Notes: generated by a model from the letters alone, not told the origin. 46,788 nt of DNA from Bacillus tuaregi (GCF_900104575.1 NZ_LT629731.1:4016557-4063344), one strand, 5' to 3'. Shown: positions 7,123-17,148, numbered from the stretch's first letter. Made by a program: numbers and translations.

Positions 7123-8133
7123 TTATTTTACTGTGTTACTTTGAACTGTCTGTGCGATTTCCACCATTTCCTCTGGCGTTAAATCATTTGAAGCAATCAT
7201 ATAGTCGACACCATCGTCAGTCCAGGTTAAACTATTGTTCGTTATAGCGCCGATGGTAAATCCTAAATCAACAAGCTCACCTGTAATCGTTGTTGGTCCT
7301 GCTGTTGCAGGCATAACCATTGTTTTTTCCTGAACCAACGTAAAGGATTTATCTCCTTCATAGGTAAGGACGATTCGTTTTCCATTTTCTATTTTCACTT
7401 CTTTTTCACCTGTTAAATGAACGCCAGGGATTTCCTCCGGATACTTGACTGAGAATTCTTGGTCCTCCAAATCAGCCATCACGGTTTTATCTAGCTGGGC
7501 ACCTGTCATATTCTTTTGGACATTAAAATCATTTTTATCGAAGCTAGCATCGAATTTCACTTCAGAAAACTTAACGGTAACAAGTGCATTATGGTCCGAA
7601 TCCATCACCTTCACACTAATCGGCGCAAGATTCTTTTTGTTTAAGGTTATCTCCTGATATGGGAGCATCTTGTTATTTTGATATCTAGTTTTCGTTTCAA
7701 AAACATAATGTTCCTTTGTTGCCGTAAACTTCGCTTCTTTATCCTCCATAATATCCTTTACGAGCGATTCATATAAATAGGCTTGACTGCTGTTCTGTGG
7801 CCAATCACTTTGGAATTTAAAGCTTTTATTGAGAGCAGGAGTTAATACAAAGACACCTTCTTCATTGCGAAGAATCATTTGATTTTGATCCTTTTGAGCA
7901 TTTTTTAAATCAACCCGATAGAAATCCGGCTCTTTATGCCATATCTCCACGTCATACGTGTGCGGGTCTGTTCCCATTTGCAAGGTCATCTTCGCTTTTG
8001 CCTTATAGCCACCTAATTCCTCAAGCTTCTTATTTAAGTCTTTCACAACATCCTCTTGCGATTTCGTTCCACAGGCAGACAGTATAAGGACAGTCACGAG
8101 CGCTAAAGCCAGCATGAATATCTTTTTCTTCAT
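7123..8133 (-). CDS. ydcC: YdcC-type lipoprotein, LolA-like fold, sporulation-associated
   Basis: The 336-residue protein has a signal peptide (MKKKIFMLAL start) and lipobox LSAC with the lipidated Cys at residue 21, so it should be anchored to the outer face of the membrane. The body resembles the LolA/DUF4367-like outer-membrane lipoprotein sorting fold as in B. subtilis YdcC, a SigE-controlled sporulation gene. The ATG at 8133 was chosen because AAAGGGG precedes it and the signal peptide begins there; 20 further upstream in-frame codons are unlikely to be translated. It lies between acpS and alr, the conserved order. Confidence 0.88.
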   Translation of the reverse strand: MKKKIFMLALALVTVLILSACGTKSQEDVVKDLNKKLEELGGYKAKAKMTLQMGTDPHTYDVEIWHKEPDFYRVDLKNAQKDQNQMILRNEEGVFVLTPALNKSFKFQSDWPQNSSQAYLYESLVKDIMEDKEAKFTATKEHYVFETKTRYQNNKMLPYQEITLNKKNLAPISVKVMDSDHNALVTVKFSEVKFDASFDKNDFNVQKNMTGAQLDKTVMADLEDQEFSVKYPEEIPGVHLTGEKEVKIENGKRIVLTYEGDKSFTLVQEKTMVMPATAGPTTITGELVDLGFTIGAITNNSLTWTDDGVDYMIASNDLTPEEMVEIAQTVQSNTVK

Positions 8134-8288
8134 TCCTTCAACCCCTTTTGTCTCATTTCCACTACAGTAGAAGGAGAGCACGAGAAAATGCACCTGGCCT
8201 TGTCTCTCCTATTGCACTATGAATATATGAGACAACCACCTATAATATGACGAACTGGGTTGAAGGATTTGCCGCCGGACCTTTCTAT

Positions 8289-8328
8289 GCTGCACAGGTC
8301 TTTATTTTTCTATAACGACCTGTGCAGC
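8289..8328 (-). repeat. perfect 12-bp inverted repeat spanning the acpS stop
   Basis: GCTGCACAGGTC (8289-8300) and GACCTGTGCAGC (8317-8328) are perfect complements with a 16-nt loop. The right arm is part of the acpS coding sequence (residues AAQV) and the stop codon lies in the loop. No U-tract follows on the minus strand, so it is more a stabilising or attenuating stem than a standard terminator. Confidence 0.6.
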
Positions 8329-8652
8329 AGCGTATTCTCTACTATGGGTAATAGAAAGATGAACGCCTTTTTGAAGCGGCTTGCAAATTGACGGCTTTCC
8401 ATTCTCATCGTTTTCGACTTGAATATCAAGGAAGGAAAGCTTTGTGCCAATTCCAGTTCCATTTGCTTTAGCAAAGGCTTCTTTGGCAGCAAAACGTCCA
8501 GCTAAATATTCAATTTTTCTTTTATCCGATAACTGAACATAGATTTCCTTTTCTAAAGGGGTTAAAATCCGGTCCACAAATTTCTCTTGACGTTCTACGA
8601 TGTTTTTTATTCGCTCCAGTTCAACAATATCGAGTCCAATCCCTGATATCAT
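8302..8652 (-). CDS. acpS: holo-[acyl-carrier-protein] synthase
   Basis: The 116-residue protein transfers 4'-phosphopantetheine from CoA to apo-ACP. The Mg-binding GLDIVE motif is at residues 6-11 and the [11 protein letters not shown] motif with the catalytic Glu follows near residue 55. Start ATG with GGAAG 7 nt upstream. It is divergent from the rhomboid gene. Its 3' end forms half of a stem-loop (see repeat at 8289-8328). Confidence 0.96.
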   Translation of the reverse strand: MISGIGLDIVELERIKNIVERQEKFVDRILTPLEKEIYVQLSDKRKIEYLAGRFAAKEAFAKANGTGIGTKLSFLDIQVENDENGKPSICKPLQKGVHLSITHSREYAAAQVVIEK

Positions 8653-8778
8653 TCCACATCTTCCTTCTATCTATTGATTTTTATGCATAAGAAATAGCAT
8701 GGACATACAGCCATATTATTTCGAACAAAATACAAGCTGTGTTATCATTTTATGCAGATACAAATGCAGGAGGTCTAC

Positions 8779-9369
8779 ATGTTTACAAGAACAGAAAGCT
8801 TTCGTGAGTTTATTCGTTATTATCCAGTTGTTTCTGTCATTGTTTCAATCCACATTATATTATATTTATTAACGTCTTTGCCTATTTTCCCCAATCTCAT
8901 GCTGTTGGAGCAATTCTCAGGTGTCAACCTGTATATTTGGCAGGGCGAAATCTGGAGGCTACTTACACCCATCTTTCTGCATAGTGGCTTTTCGCATGTC
9001 TTGTTTAACAGTTTTTCACTCGTACTGTTCGGACCTGCTTTAGAGAGAATTCTTGGAAGCATTCGTTTTACCTGGATCTATTTAATCACCGGAATTTCTG
9101 CCAATGTGGCCACCCTCCTGATTGAGCCGGTTACCTATATCCATTTGGGCGCAAGCGGCGCTATTTTTGGCCTATTCGGGATGTACATCAGTATGAATAT
9201 ATTCCATAAACATCTGTTATCAAGGGATAATAGACAATTGATTACCACCATAGCTGTTATCAGTATCATCATGACCTTTTTCCAGCCAAATATTAATGTC
9301 ATCGCCCATCTTTTTGGATTTCTGTCCGGTTTCCTTATTGGGGCATTGATATTACGAAAAAACGCCTGA
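8779..9369 (+). CDS. ydcA: rhomboid family intramembrane serine protease (YdcA type)
   Basis: The 196-residue protein has about six hydrophobic segments. The rhomboid catalytic pair is visible: GASG at 124-127 with Ser126, and His177 in IAHLFGFLSG. These proteases cleave within the membrane. B. subtilis has YdcA at the same place; its substrate is unknown to me. The ATG at 8779 follows AGGAGG; an ATG 27 nt upstream lacks such a site. Divergent from acpS, convergent with ydbT. Confidence 0.9.
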   Translation: MFTRTESFREFIRYYPVVSVIVSIHIILYLLTSLPIFPNLMLLEQFSGVNLYIWQGEIWRLLTPIFLHSGFSHVLFNSFSLVLFGPALERILGSIRFTWIYLITGISANVATLLIEPVTYIHLGASGAIFGLFGMYISMNIFHKHLLSRDNRQLITTIAVISIIMTFFQPNINVIAHLFGFLSGFLIGALILRKNA

Positions 9370-9455
9370 CTATCTTTAGGACAACGACGTCTATCCACTA
9401 TTGCTCTGTAGCAAACTCTGACGTCAGCCCGTCCTATTCATGTCAGGCATTTTTT
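9364..9455. terminator. bidirectional terminator between ydcA and ydbT
   Basis: Three nested arm pairs are visible: GCCTGAC 9364-9370 / GTCAGGC 9442-9448, TAGGAC 9377-9382 / GTCCTA 9431-9436, and GACGTC 9386-9391 / 9420-9425. A T-tract follows on the plus strand (9450-9455) and an A-tract precedes on the plus strand, giving U-tracts in both directions. It suits the convergent gene pair. Confidence 0.75.
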
Positions 9456-10882
9456 CATTGATATTTATACCATTCATATATAGCTAGACTATCTTCTTCC
9501 TCCATGTCTACAACCTGTCCACCTGAAGGTCCAATCCCTCCCTTTACAGTGGCTGAAATAGTGGCGAGGTTTTGTTTTTCTTGAAAAAAGCTTTTTGCCA
9601 TTGAAAGTGACTGGACTTTATTTTTCTTCATAAAAAAGGTATTCTTGACAATTCCTCTGTAGCTCAAGGTCAATTGCTGCTGATGCAAATTCCAGCCGGC
9701 ATCTTTATAATTGAGAAAAGCCCAAATCGCTGCAAACGGAAGCAGTAACAAGGCCAAATAACCCCATGGACGGAAGAAAATGATTGCTGCCGCTGCGATG
9801 ATTATTGGAAACAGTAAGCCTCGAAATAGATACCTTTTTAAGGCCCTTTTGGGAGCTGGTACTATTTCCGGAGTAAAGCAGTAGTCACCTAGAAATGGCG
9901 ATAAAAGAGAAGCAACTTCCTTCTTCCTAATAAGCGGGAGAAGAAGGGTCTTTGAGCTGTCCTTTTCGAGCGAACCTCCAGCTGTTTCCAAAAAAACAGA
10001 GCAGAGGCCAAACGGCTGTCTTATGATATTCTCACTTATGATAATCCCCTGTATTCGGTTTAGGGGAATGGTAAGCTGTCTCTTTTCGAGCAGTCCTCTC
10101 GAAATAACCAAATCCTCTTCTACTTTTTTGACTGTAAATCCCGCATACTTAATAACCGTTCCAATTACCGCAATAAACCAAGCGGCTAAAAAAAGCAAGA
10201 AAAGGACAATGCTTACAAAAGCAACTCCCGAAGAGATAAAGCCTTGCAGCTCCTTAAATATTCTTTCATACGGAATTAGTTCATCAAATTGTAAGATAAA
10301 CGCAATCGATGCTGAAATCACCACTCCGGCACCGCCCGAGGTAGATGCCAGCAACAAAAGCTGTGAAGGCTTAATGGTGTATAATGCTTCAGACTTTTCA
10401 ATAGGCTCAACTATATCTGATTGCCCTCTTTTGACTGATGTAAGAATATCCTGAATCGCAAGTGCATCCTCTTTTTTAATCGCTGTTAGCACTGCTTCAG
10501 CACTATTTAATCCACTTGAACCCGCTGTTTCTACCTGTACTTTTACAAGCCCGAAAGGACGCTGCAGGATTCCTTCCGAAAAATCCAGACTTTGTATCCT
10601 TTCAAACGGAATATAACGTTTCTTTCTCACAAACAAGCCCGATTCAATCCTTAGCTCACCTTCCTCGACACGGTACGTGAACCGTAGCCATGATATGATC
10701 CCACCAATTAGCGACAGCAGGATAAAGGCAGCCGCGATGATCATTTGCCAAAAGTCAAAGCCAAGACCATTACCTCCAAATAAAAAGAGGATAATAAAAG
10801 GAGCTATGAATTCCTTCAATGTTTTCAGAAAATTAATGACACTTGAAATGGGATGCAGACGTTTTGGTTCATACATCTTCAT
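9455..10882 (-). CDS. ydbT: membrane protein with repeated bacterial PH-like (bPH2/DUF304) domains, YdbT type
   Basis: The 475-residue membrane protein has hydrophobic pairs near residues 20-65, 175-245 and 345-395. Each pair is followed by a PH-like domain that repeats the pattern FRVEEGELRIESGLFVRK / IPFERIQSLDF, then LEKRQLTIPLNRIQGI, then a third YRGIVKNTFFMKKNKVQSL. This is the YdbT architecture; B. subtilis YdbS and YdbT have been linked to resistance against amylocyclicin-like bacteriocins, as I recall. The gene overlaps ydbS by 14 bp and is probably co-translated and complexed with it. Confidence 0.88.
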   Translation of the reverse strand: MKMYEPKRLHPISSVINFLKTLKEFIAPFIILFLFGGNGLGFDFWQMIIAAAFILLSLIGGIISWLRFTYRVEEGELRIESGLFVRKKRYIPFERIQSLDFSEGILQRPFGLVKVQVETAGSSGLNSAEAVLTAIKKEDALAIQDILTSVKRGQSDIVEPIEKSEALYTIKPSQLLLLASTSGGAGVVISASIAFILQFDELIPYERIFKELQGFISSGVAFVSIVLFLLFLAAWFIAVIGTVIKYAGFTVKKVEEDLVISRGLLEKRQLTIPLNRIQGIIISENIIRQPFGLCSVFLETAGGSLEKDSSKTLLLPLIRKKEVASLLSPFLGDYCFTPEIVPAPKRALKRYLFRGLLFPIIIAAAAIIFFRPWGYLALLLLPFAAIWAFLNYKDAGWNLHQQQLTLSYRGIVKNTFFMKKNKVQSLSMAKSFFQEKQNLATISATVKGGIGPSGGQVVDMEEEDSLAIYEWYKYQ

Positions 10883-11348
10883 CAGCCACCCTTGCCAGCC
10901 TCGAAATGTATACTCTCATTTCTTCAGCTTCCGAAAGCTCTAAAGCTGGAATTTCATGAGTTGTTGCTGCTGTTGACACCGTAACGGTAGCTAAGTTATA
11001 TTTCCGCAAAAGCGGGCCCTGGGCAGTATCCACATGCTGCACTCGGACCATCGGGACAAGCGTGCGTTTGATAACAAACAATCCGTGCTGAAGCTCAATT
11101 TCTTGCTCGCGAACCTCGTAGCGCCAACGCTTCCAGCGCAGCGATGGAAATAGCATAACAAAAAAATAAATCGAAATTAGAAATAATATAATGGCTGCAG
11201 CACTAATCCAAAGCGGCCAATCAAAAATAATCGTTAATGCAGTGATTCCTCCGGCTAGTAACAAGAACATGACGGAATAAAATGCGCCGGATATCCGCCA
11301 TACCTTTAGTGCTCTACCAGAAATCCTATTCTTCGGTTCCAATATCAT
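10869..11348 (-). CDS. ydbS: membrane protein with one bPH2 domain, YdbS type
   Basis: The 159-residue protein has two hydrophobic segments (about residues 23-65) followed by one PH-like domain (YEVREQEIELQHGLFVIKRTLVPMVRVQHVDT). It is paired with ydbT, with overlapping ends, as in B. subtilis. Start ATG behind GGGGGAG. Length is as expected for the family. Confidence 0.88.
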   Translation of the reverse strand: MILEPKNRISGRALKVWRISGAFYSVMFLLLAGGITALTIIFDWPLWISAAAIILFLISIYFFVMLFPSLRWKRWRYEVREQEIELQHGLFVIKRTLVPMVRVQHVDTAQGPLLRKYNLATVTVSTAATTHEIPALELSEAEEMRVYISRLARVADEDV

Positions 11349-11450
11349 GACTTCTCCCCCTGAATCAATATATCCCTATGGATATATGTACGTTTCAACT
11401 TCCATTTAGTTTCAGTATGACCTCTATATCAAATTCGCCCGTCTAAAACA

Positions 11451-11519
11451 AATGGTGTCAGGCACCACATATGGACAAATTATATTACTTTGTCTTTTTG
11501 TGGTGCCTGACACCATATA
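11451..11519. terminator. long palindrome acting as cshA terminator (family member 1)
   Basis: ATGGTGTCAGGCACCACA pairs with TGTGGTGCCTGACACCAT at the two ends, with an inner GACAAA/TTTGTC pair. It lies 8 bp after the cshA stop. A related palindrome with the same ACCACA...GGACAAA core lies at 33681-33732, also at gene ends. The family is probably interspersed through the genome. Confidence 0.65.
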
Positions 11520-11526
11520 TTATTTA

Positions 11527-12999
11527 TTATTTATAGCTATTAGATTTTGATTTGTATTGAGAGTTGTTTGGACGTTTTCCGCCATGGCTGTGTCCTTGAC
11601 GTGATTTCATCGGTGTTCTCTTACGGTTATGTGAATCATAGCCACGCTTACGATCATCGAATTTACGGTCCCGTTTAACAGGTAATGGCTTCTCTTCAGT
11701 TAATTTTACTGGCGTTGTATCAGGCTCTTTTGTCAGCATTTTTAAGACAGCCGCTACAACTTTGGAAGCATCATGTCCCTCCAATAGTTCATCTGCAGCC
11801 TGCTTATAGAACTGAAGGTTATTTTCATCAATAATTTGAATGATTTTTTCCATCGCTGCCTTCTGTTGGCCCTCTAACGCTTCATCCAATGTCGGCGGCT
11901 CCATGCGCTCCATTTTCTTTCTCGTTGTTTTCTCAACAACATGAAGGTAGGATTTCTCTCGTGGAGTAATAAATGTCATCGCAACACCATTTTTTCCGGC
12001 ACGACCTGTTCGACCAATACGATGGACATAGCTTTCAGGATCCTGCGGAATATCGAAGTTATAGACATGAGTGACACCGGAAATATCTAAACCACGGGCT
12101 GCAACATCCGTAGCAACAAGGACATCAATCGAACCTTCCTTAAACTTACGCAATACAGATAGACGTTTGGCCTGACTTAAGTCCCCATGGATTCCTTCTG
12201 CATTGTAGCCGCGAAGGTTTAATGCTTCAGAAAGCTCATCCACCCGTCTTTTTGTCCGTCCAAAGATGATTGCTAATTCCGGTGATTGTATATCTAACAA
12301 TCTTGTTAAGACGTCGAACTTTCCTTTTTCATGTATTTCAATATAGTATTGTTCAATTGAGGACACCGTTACTTCCTTCGTTTTAACACGCACAATTTGC
12401 GGTTCCTTCATGAAACGCTCTGCAATACGCTGAATCGGAGCCGGCATCGTGGCAGAGAAAAGCAAGGTTTGGTGGTCCTCAGGAGTTTTTGCCAGGATTG
12501 CTTCAATATCCTCAATAAATCCCATGTTCAGCATTTCATCTGCTTCATCCAAAATCACAGTCTGAACATGATCAAGCTTTAGTGTGTTCCGATTGATATG
12601 ATCGAGTAATCGACCAGGTGTACCAACAATAATATGAGGAGGTCTTTTTAACGCACGGATTTGTCTGTTAATATCCTGTCCGCCATAGATAGAAAGAACG
12701 CGCGCTCTTTTTCCGTAACCAATCTTGTATAGCTCCTCTGATACCTGTATCGCAAGTTCCCTTGTAGGGGCGATGACGATTCCCTGAATAATATCCTTCT
12801 TGTAGTCGATTTTATCAATCATTGGAACACCGAATGCGGTTGTTTTTCCCGTACCTGTTTGTGCTTGACCGATTAAATCCTTGTTACCCAGACCCAATGG
12901 AATTGTTTCCGCTTGAATTGGCGTAGCCTCCTCAAATCCCATTCTCTTCAAAGATTTTAATGTAGCCGGACTAATATTTAATTCTTCAAATTTTGTCAA
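11527..12999 (-). CDS. cshA: DEAD-box ATP-dependent RNA helicase CshA
   Basis: The 490-residue protein has the motifs ATPIQ (Q motif), AQTGTGKT (Walker A), [23 protein letters not shown] and HRIGRTGR, then a basic, Ser/Asn-rich tail that should bind RNA. CshA remodels RNA, works with the RNA degradosome and helps in the cold and in ribosome assembly. A TTG at 13008 sits only one base from the GGAG site, so TTG at 12999 (10 nt spacing) is preferred; it also gives a start ([10 protein letters not shown]) matching the B. subtilis protein. It lies downstream of murF and an esterase gene. Confidence 0.95.
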   Translation of the reverse strand: MTKFEELNISPATLKSLKRMGFEEATPIQAETIPLGLGNKDLIGQAQTGTGKTTAFGVPMIDKIDYKKDIIQGIVIAPTRELAIQVSEELYKIGYGKRARVLSIYGGQDINRQIRALKRPPHIIVGTPGRLLDHINRNTLKLDHVQTVILDEADEMLNMGFIEDIEAILAKTPEDHQTLLFSATMPAPIQRIAERFMKEPQIVRVKTKEVTVSSIEQYYIEIHEKGKFDVLTRLLDIQSPELAIIFGRTKRRVDELSEALNLRGYNAEGIHGDLSQAKRLSVLRKFKEGSIDVLVATDVAARGLDISGVTHVYNFDIPQDPESYVHRIGRTGRAGKNGVAMTFITPREKSYLHVVEKTTRKKMERMEPPTLDEALEGQQKAAMEKIIQIIDENNLQFYKQAADELLEGHDASKVVAAVLKMLTKEPDTTPVKLTEEKPLPVKRDRKFDDRKRGYDSHNRKRTPMKSRQGHSHGGKRPNNSQYKSKSNSYK

Positions 13000-13479
13000 T
13001 TTTTCCAATCTCCTTTAATTGTAACAAAATAGTCTATATAAAGTGGCTAGTGTGGTTTTCTCCCGAGCCAAATTCCTGCGGAGATTATTTAAAAACACAG
13101 ACGCAGCAATACATACAAAACTAGCATAGTGTTGTACGCCACCCTTTAGTATGGAGGAATCATAATTGAAGAGCCAAGTAAATTTATTTATATTCAACTG
13201 GCTTGTTGTGGAGGAAGGCTTCGTTAACTCTATTGAAGTGGAAATGAACAAATCCATAATTTTTAAACAACTCATCATGAGCTGCTCCGTCCTCCGCTTC
13301 CTACATACAATAAGTGAAAAAAGACATTCTCCAAATGGAGTATGTCTGGGATCGAAAGAAATTCTCTCATTGGCACTTTGATGGTAATTTTACCAGTAAT
13401 TCCACCTATTTGCAACAAAGACACATAACCTAAGGGAAAACTAATAAATTGTTTTTAATAACTAGAGCAGAAAAAAACA
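13000..13479. other. 480-bp leader/intergenic region upstream of cshA
   Basis: The only clear structure is the minus-strand terminator at 13314-13347 for the hydrolase gene. The remaining 300 bp should contain the cshA promoter and a long 5' untranslated leader, which is plausible for a cold-responsive helicase, but no specific motif is evident. An 87-codon and a 71-codon open frame on opposite strands lack good SD sites and recognisable protein character. Confidence 0.4.
13314..13347 (-). terminator. rho-independent terminator after the hydrolase gene
   Basis: AGACATACTCC / GGAGAATGTCT (minus strand, one mismatch, ATTT loop) is followed by TTTTTTC. Confidence 0.8.
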
Positions 13480-14172
13480 CTACTTAGCAACCTTTAGAAA
13501 TTGAAGGATATTCTCAAATAAATCCTCTCTTTCTTCACTGTGACAAATCAAATGCTTTGATTTCTTTAAATAAAATAGCTTCTTTGAAGACGAACTAATA
13601 TTGGAATATAAATATTGGGCTGCTTTTGGCGGTACAACCCCATCCACTTCACCCTGAGCTATAAAGGTAGGAACACTAATTTGAGGCACTAAGGGTCTTA
13701 TTGAATAGACAAGCTTACGAAATTGCAGTGTTGCTGCCAAGGGCGTTTCCTTTACCTTTCGCTTATAACGCAAATAGAGTTCGTTCTCATTCAATTTCCC
13801 TTGATACAAATCCTTTAGCATTGCTCCAATATCAACGGCAAGCTGCTTTGGGTTTACATAGTATGCAGCAGCACTTAATAAAACCAGCTTTTCAACTGGA
13901 AAATGAACAGCCAGATAGCTGGCAATCATCCCACCCATCGAAAAGCCTACTACATAAACCCTTTCACAGGTTTTTAGCAATTGCTCTAGCTCCCGTTCCG
14001 CATGTGTAATCCATTGATTATATAGAACCCCTCTAAGGTCTAAGGAATCACCGTGACCCGGCAAGGTAGGTACTGCTAATTTCCAATCAGTATGCCTTTG
14101 TAAAAAATGCACAAGTGGTTCAACCTCAGATGGAGCACCTGTAAAGCCATGTATACATAAGCAGCCAATCAT
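13480..14172 (-). CDS. alpha/beta hydrolase, carboxylesterase/monoacylglycerol-lipase-like
   Basis: The 230-residue protein has the oxyanion segment HGFTG at 8-12, nucleophile elbow GFSMGG with Ser78, Asp177 (GEVDGVV) and His207 (KHLICH), i.e. a full catalytic triad. Size and motifs fit the small carboxylesterases of the Est30/lipase type found in Bacillus and Geobacillus. No signal peptide, so cytoplasmic. The substrate cannot be told. Start ATG behind AGGGGTGG. It sits between murF and cshA as a single transcription unit with its own terminator. Confidence 0.85.
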   Translation of the reverse strand: MIGCLCIHGFTGAPSEVEPLVHFLQRHTDWKLAVPTLPGHGDSLDLRGVLYNQWITHAERELEQLLKTCERVYVVGFSMGGMIASYLAVHFPVEKLVLLSAAAYYVNPKQLAVDIGAMLKDLYQGKLNENELYLRYKRKVKETPLAATLQFRKLVYSIRPLVPQISVPTFIAQGEVDGVVPPKAAQYLYSNISSSSKKLFYLKKSKHLICHSEEREDLFENILQFLKVAK

Positions 14173-14302
14173 GTAAAAACCACCCCTATATAGAATGAAT
14201 TGTTCTATATGTTATTTTTCACACATCCATCATGATGAACGCGTGGAAAATTCATGAAAGAAATTCGCTAGCAAACACGATTTTTTATGAAGCCTAAAAA
14301 GC

Positions 14303-14328
14303 GAAGACCTTGCGGATACAAGGTCTTC
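14303..14328 (-). terminator. rho-independent terminator after murF
   Basis: GAAGACCTTG / CAAGGTCTTC with a 6-nt loop, followed on the minus strand by GCTTTTTAGG. It lies about 50 bp after the murF stop. Confidence 0.8.
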
Positions 14329-14375
14329 TATCATTTTTTAAGGCTTAGTTATACAAGATTGTATTTTTACACAAC

Positions 14376-15752
14376 TTATTTTAATAAAGCATTTACCACT
14401 TCTTCAAGTTTCATGCCTCTAGAAGCCTTCACTAAGACAAGAGTCTCCTCATCTGTATACTTCATCAAGCTGTCAATTAATTCTGGTTTATCGTTGAAGG
14501 ACAAAACTCTATCAGAAGAAAAGACAGTTTGCGCTCCAGCAGCAATTTCTTTCCCTAGCTGACCATATGTAAACACATAATCAACCTTTTCCGGATCAAT
14601 ATATTTCCCCATTTCAAAGTGAAACTCTTTTTCTTTTTCACCCAGCTCCAGCATATCACCAAGCACGAGTATTTTCCTTTGGTAATCAGGAAGGTTCGAA
14701 ACAAGGTCAACGGCGGCTTTCATCGAAGTAGGACTGGCATTGTATGCATCATTAATAATTTTTTCGCCATTTCTGCCTGCCACCAATTCCATTCTCATAT
14801 TTGTTAATTTCAGGCTGGCAAAGCCTTCGTTCATTTTAGGAAACGGAATATGAAAATGCTGTGCGACCAGCATCGCCCCAAGGGCATTTAAGACATTATG
14901 TGCTCCAAGAACTGGCAGGGAAAACGCAGTAGCATCTCCATTAATTTTAAACGTACTGCCTTGCTGGTTCGTTTCCCATACAACAGGATACAGATTATTC
15001 GAGCTTAGACGTCCAAAGGTCTTAACATCTGCACTGCCCTGATACCGTGAAAGTCCTTCCCTCAGCAGTAATTCGTCACCAAAGTAAACAATTAGTCCGT
15101 TCTCTTTCAATCCTTCCATGATTTCAAGCTTTGCCTGGGCAATTGCCTCTCTTGAGCCTAAATCCTGTAAGTGTGATTCGCCAATATTGGTGATCACAGC
15201 CACATCCGGACGAGCTAGCTTAGACAAAAATTCAATTTCCCCTCTTCCACTCATACCCATTTCTAGAACTGCTATATCAGTATCTTCATCAAGCGAAAGT
15301 ATCGTAAGCGGCATTCCGATATGATTATTATAGTTACCTTCCGTTTTTTGCACCTTAAATTGCAGTGAAAGTAGATTGGTTGTCATATCCTTCACAGTTG
15401 TTTTTCCATTACTGCCGGTTATCCCAACTACCTTTATATCCAGCTCATTACGATAGCTTCGTGATAGCTCTTGTAAGGCGAATAACGTATCCTCGACAAC
15501 TAAAATCGGAAGGTTAGTTGGGGGATTCGGAACATCCTTCTGCCAGAGAGCAGCAGCTGCTCCCTTTTTTAATGCGTCTTCAACAAAACGATGTCCATCC
15601 GATTGCTCACCTTTAAATGGGATAAATAAATTTCCCGGCGTAATTTTTCGTGAATCAATCGATACCCCTTCTATTAAGGTTTCTTGAAAGGCGGTTAGAT
15701 CATTCTCGATGTTTATCATATTTTGTAGTTGCTGTATTGTTCTTTTAATCAT
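14376..15752 (-). CDS. murF: UDP-MurNAc-tripeptide : D-Ala-D-Ala ligase
   Basis: The 458-residue cytoplasmic Mur ligase attaches D-Ala-D-Ala to the UDP-muramoyl tripeptide. The ATP-binding loop is GITGSNGKTTVKDM near residue 110. Further family marks are EMGMSGRGEI, TNIGESHL, NALGAMLVA and the C-terminal DAYNASPTSM and VLGDMLELG. Start ATG behind GAGGAGG. It is 35 bp downstream of ddl, which makes its substrate, so the pair is an operon. Confidence 0.97.
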   Translation of the reverse strand: MIKRTIQQLQNMINIENDLTAFQETLIEGVSIDSRKITPGNLFIPFKGEQSDGHRFVEDALKKGAAAALWQKDVPNPPTNLPILVVEDTLFALQELSRSYRNELDIKVVGITGSNGKTTVKDMTTNLLSLQFKVQKTEGNYNNHIGMPLTILSLDEDTDIAVLEMGMSGRGEIEFLSKLARPDVAVITNIGESHLQDLGSREAIAQAKLEIMEGLKENGLIVYFGDELLLREGLSRYQGSADVKTFGRLSSNNLYPVVWETNQQGSTFKINGDATAFSLPVLGAHNVLNALGAMLVAQHFHIPFPKMNEGFASLKLTNMRMELVAGRNGEKIINDAYNASPTSMKAAVDLVSNLPDYQRKILVLGDMLELGEKEKEFHFEMGKYIDPEKVDYVFTYGQLGKEIAAGAQTVFSSDRVLSFNDKPELIDSLMKYTDEETLVLVKASRGMKLEEVVNALLK

Positions 15753-15787
15753 TTTGCCCTCCTCATTATCATGGCTATTCCCGGGCT

Positions 15788-16861
15788 TTAAAAGGTATAT
15801 TTAATGCTTTGCTTTTCTTTATATCTTTCCATCCCCAGCTGGACAAGTGTTTCAATTAGCTGCGGATATTCTACATCTGTATGCTTCCAGAGAAGCGGAA
15901 ACATACTCATCGGTGTAAACCCAGGCATTGTATTTACTTCGTTAATTATTGCTTTCCCGTCATTTGTTAAAAAGAAATCAGCTCTTACTAACCCAGAGCA
16001 ATCCAGTGCCTTAAAGGCCAATATCGCCATATCGCTTAATGTTTTGTATTCGTCTTTCGTTATTTTGGCAGGAATGATTAGGGCTGTATCACCGTCTTCA
16101 TACTTTGCCTTATAATCATAGAAAGCTTCCTTGGCTACAATTTCTCCAGCTACAGAGCATTTTGGATTGTCATTTCCAAGCACAGCAATTTCTACTTCTC
16201 TAGCGGTGACACCCTCCTCAATAATAACCTTACGATCGAATTGGAAAGCCTCTTGAAATGCTTTTTCCAGCTCTTGGCGGTTTGTACATTTACTAATTCC
16301 AACACTTGATCCAAGATTGGCCGGCTTCACGAAACAAGGATATCCAAGTTCCTTCTCCACCTGGTCATAAGCAGATTCCGTCTCGGCATTCCATTCACTT
16401 TTAATAAAAGAAACATACTGCACCTGATTAAGTCCTGCATGTGCAAAAATATTCTTCATCACTACTTTATCCATACCGGCAGAAGAAGCAAGTACTCCAT
16501 TACCAACATAAGGGAGATTTAATATTTCTAAGAGACCCTGGACAGTGCCATCCTCCCCATTCGGTCCATGCAGAAGCGGGAAAATGATGTCGAATGCTTT
16601 GCCGTCGTCTGACTGGAAAAGCTTTGCTGAGAATTCTGTATCAGATGAAGATCCTGACTGCTGTAATTGCAGGTCTTCTACTTTATCTACTGGTCCATTT
16701 AACTGATTTCCTTTAATCCATTCACCTTTTTCAGTAATATAGATTGGATATATTTCAAATTTAGAATGGTCTAACGCTTTATTCACAGCTAGTGCTGTCC
16801 GCAATGATACTTGATGCTCAGCCGATTTCCCACCATATAATAAACCTAATTTTGTTTTCAT
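15788..16861 (-). CDS. ddl: D-alanine--D-alanine ligase
   Basis: The 357-residue ATP-grasp enzyme joins two D-alanines. N-terminal [13 protein letters not shown], the [12 protein letters not shown] block, [14 protein letters not shown] and the metal-binding [13 protein letters not shown] are all present. Tyr-type active-site residues suggest the usual D-Ala specificity, but I have not assigned the D-Ala/D-Lac position. Start ATG behind GGAGG. First gene of the ddl-murF pair. Confidence 0.96.
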   Translation of the reverse strand: MKTKLGLLYGGKSAEHQVSLRTALAVNKALDHSKFEIYPIYITEKGEWIKGNQLNGPVDKVEDLQLQQSGSSSDTEFSAKLFQSDDGKAFDIIFPLLHGPNGEDGTVQGLLEILNLPYVGNGVLASSAGMDKVVMKNIFAHAGLNQVQYVSFIKSEWNAETESAYDQVEKELGYPCFVKPANLGSSVGISKCTNRQELEKAFQEAFQFDRKVIIEEGVTAREVEIAVLGNDNPKCSVAGEIVAKEAFYDYKAKYEDGDTALIIPAKITKDEYKTLSDMAILAFKALDCSGLVRADFFLTNDGKAIINEVNTMPGFTPMSMFPLLWKHTDVEYPQLIETLVQLGMERYKEKQSIKYTF

Positions 16862-17148
16862 TTGAGACCTCCAAATTATCGAATTCGTCCGTCAAATTTG
16901 CGCCCGGATTTTTCTTAAAAAAAATCAAACCATTAACATTTTACCACTTTATAAAATAAGCGGGAGGGTTACTTAGACCTGATTTTATCAGTTTTTCATT
17001 ATGTGAATGCCTCCAACATTGAAATTCCCATTCCCTATCATATGTATGGGCTGGCTGTACCGAAACCCCTTCAGACCGCCACCAGTTTGTCTTTTTTATC
17101 CATAGGCTACGTTAAAGGGCATGGTTGATTTATAAAGGATTGATTTCT
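16862..17148. other. intergenic region upstream of ddl
   Basis: It carries the ddl SD site and, at 16879-16913, a 35-bp segment matching 5500-5534 at 30 positions. The rest should hold the ddl promoter. No ORF, RNA or clear terminator for the SMR pair was recognised. Confidence 0.4.
16879..16913. repeat. 35-bp dispersed motif, copy 2
   Basis: It matches 5500-5534 at 30 of 35 positions and shares its first 15 bp type (TCAAATTCGCCCGTC) with 11429-11443. All three lie upstream of minus-strand genes. Confidence 0.5.

Noticed and set aside
13015-13381. Two small ORFs (minus 87 codons, plus 71 codons) upstream of cshA
   Set aside because: They overlap each other, lack good SD sites and look like leader sequence.
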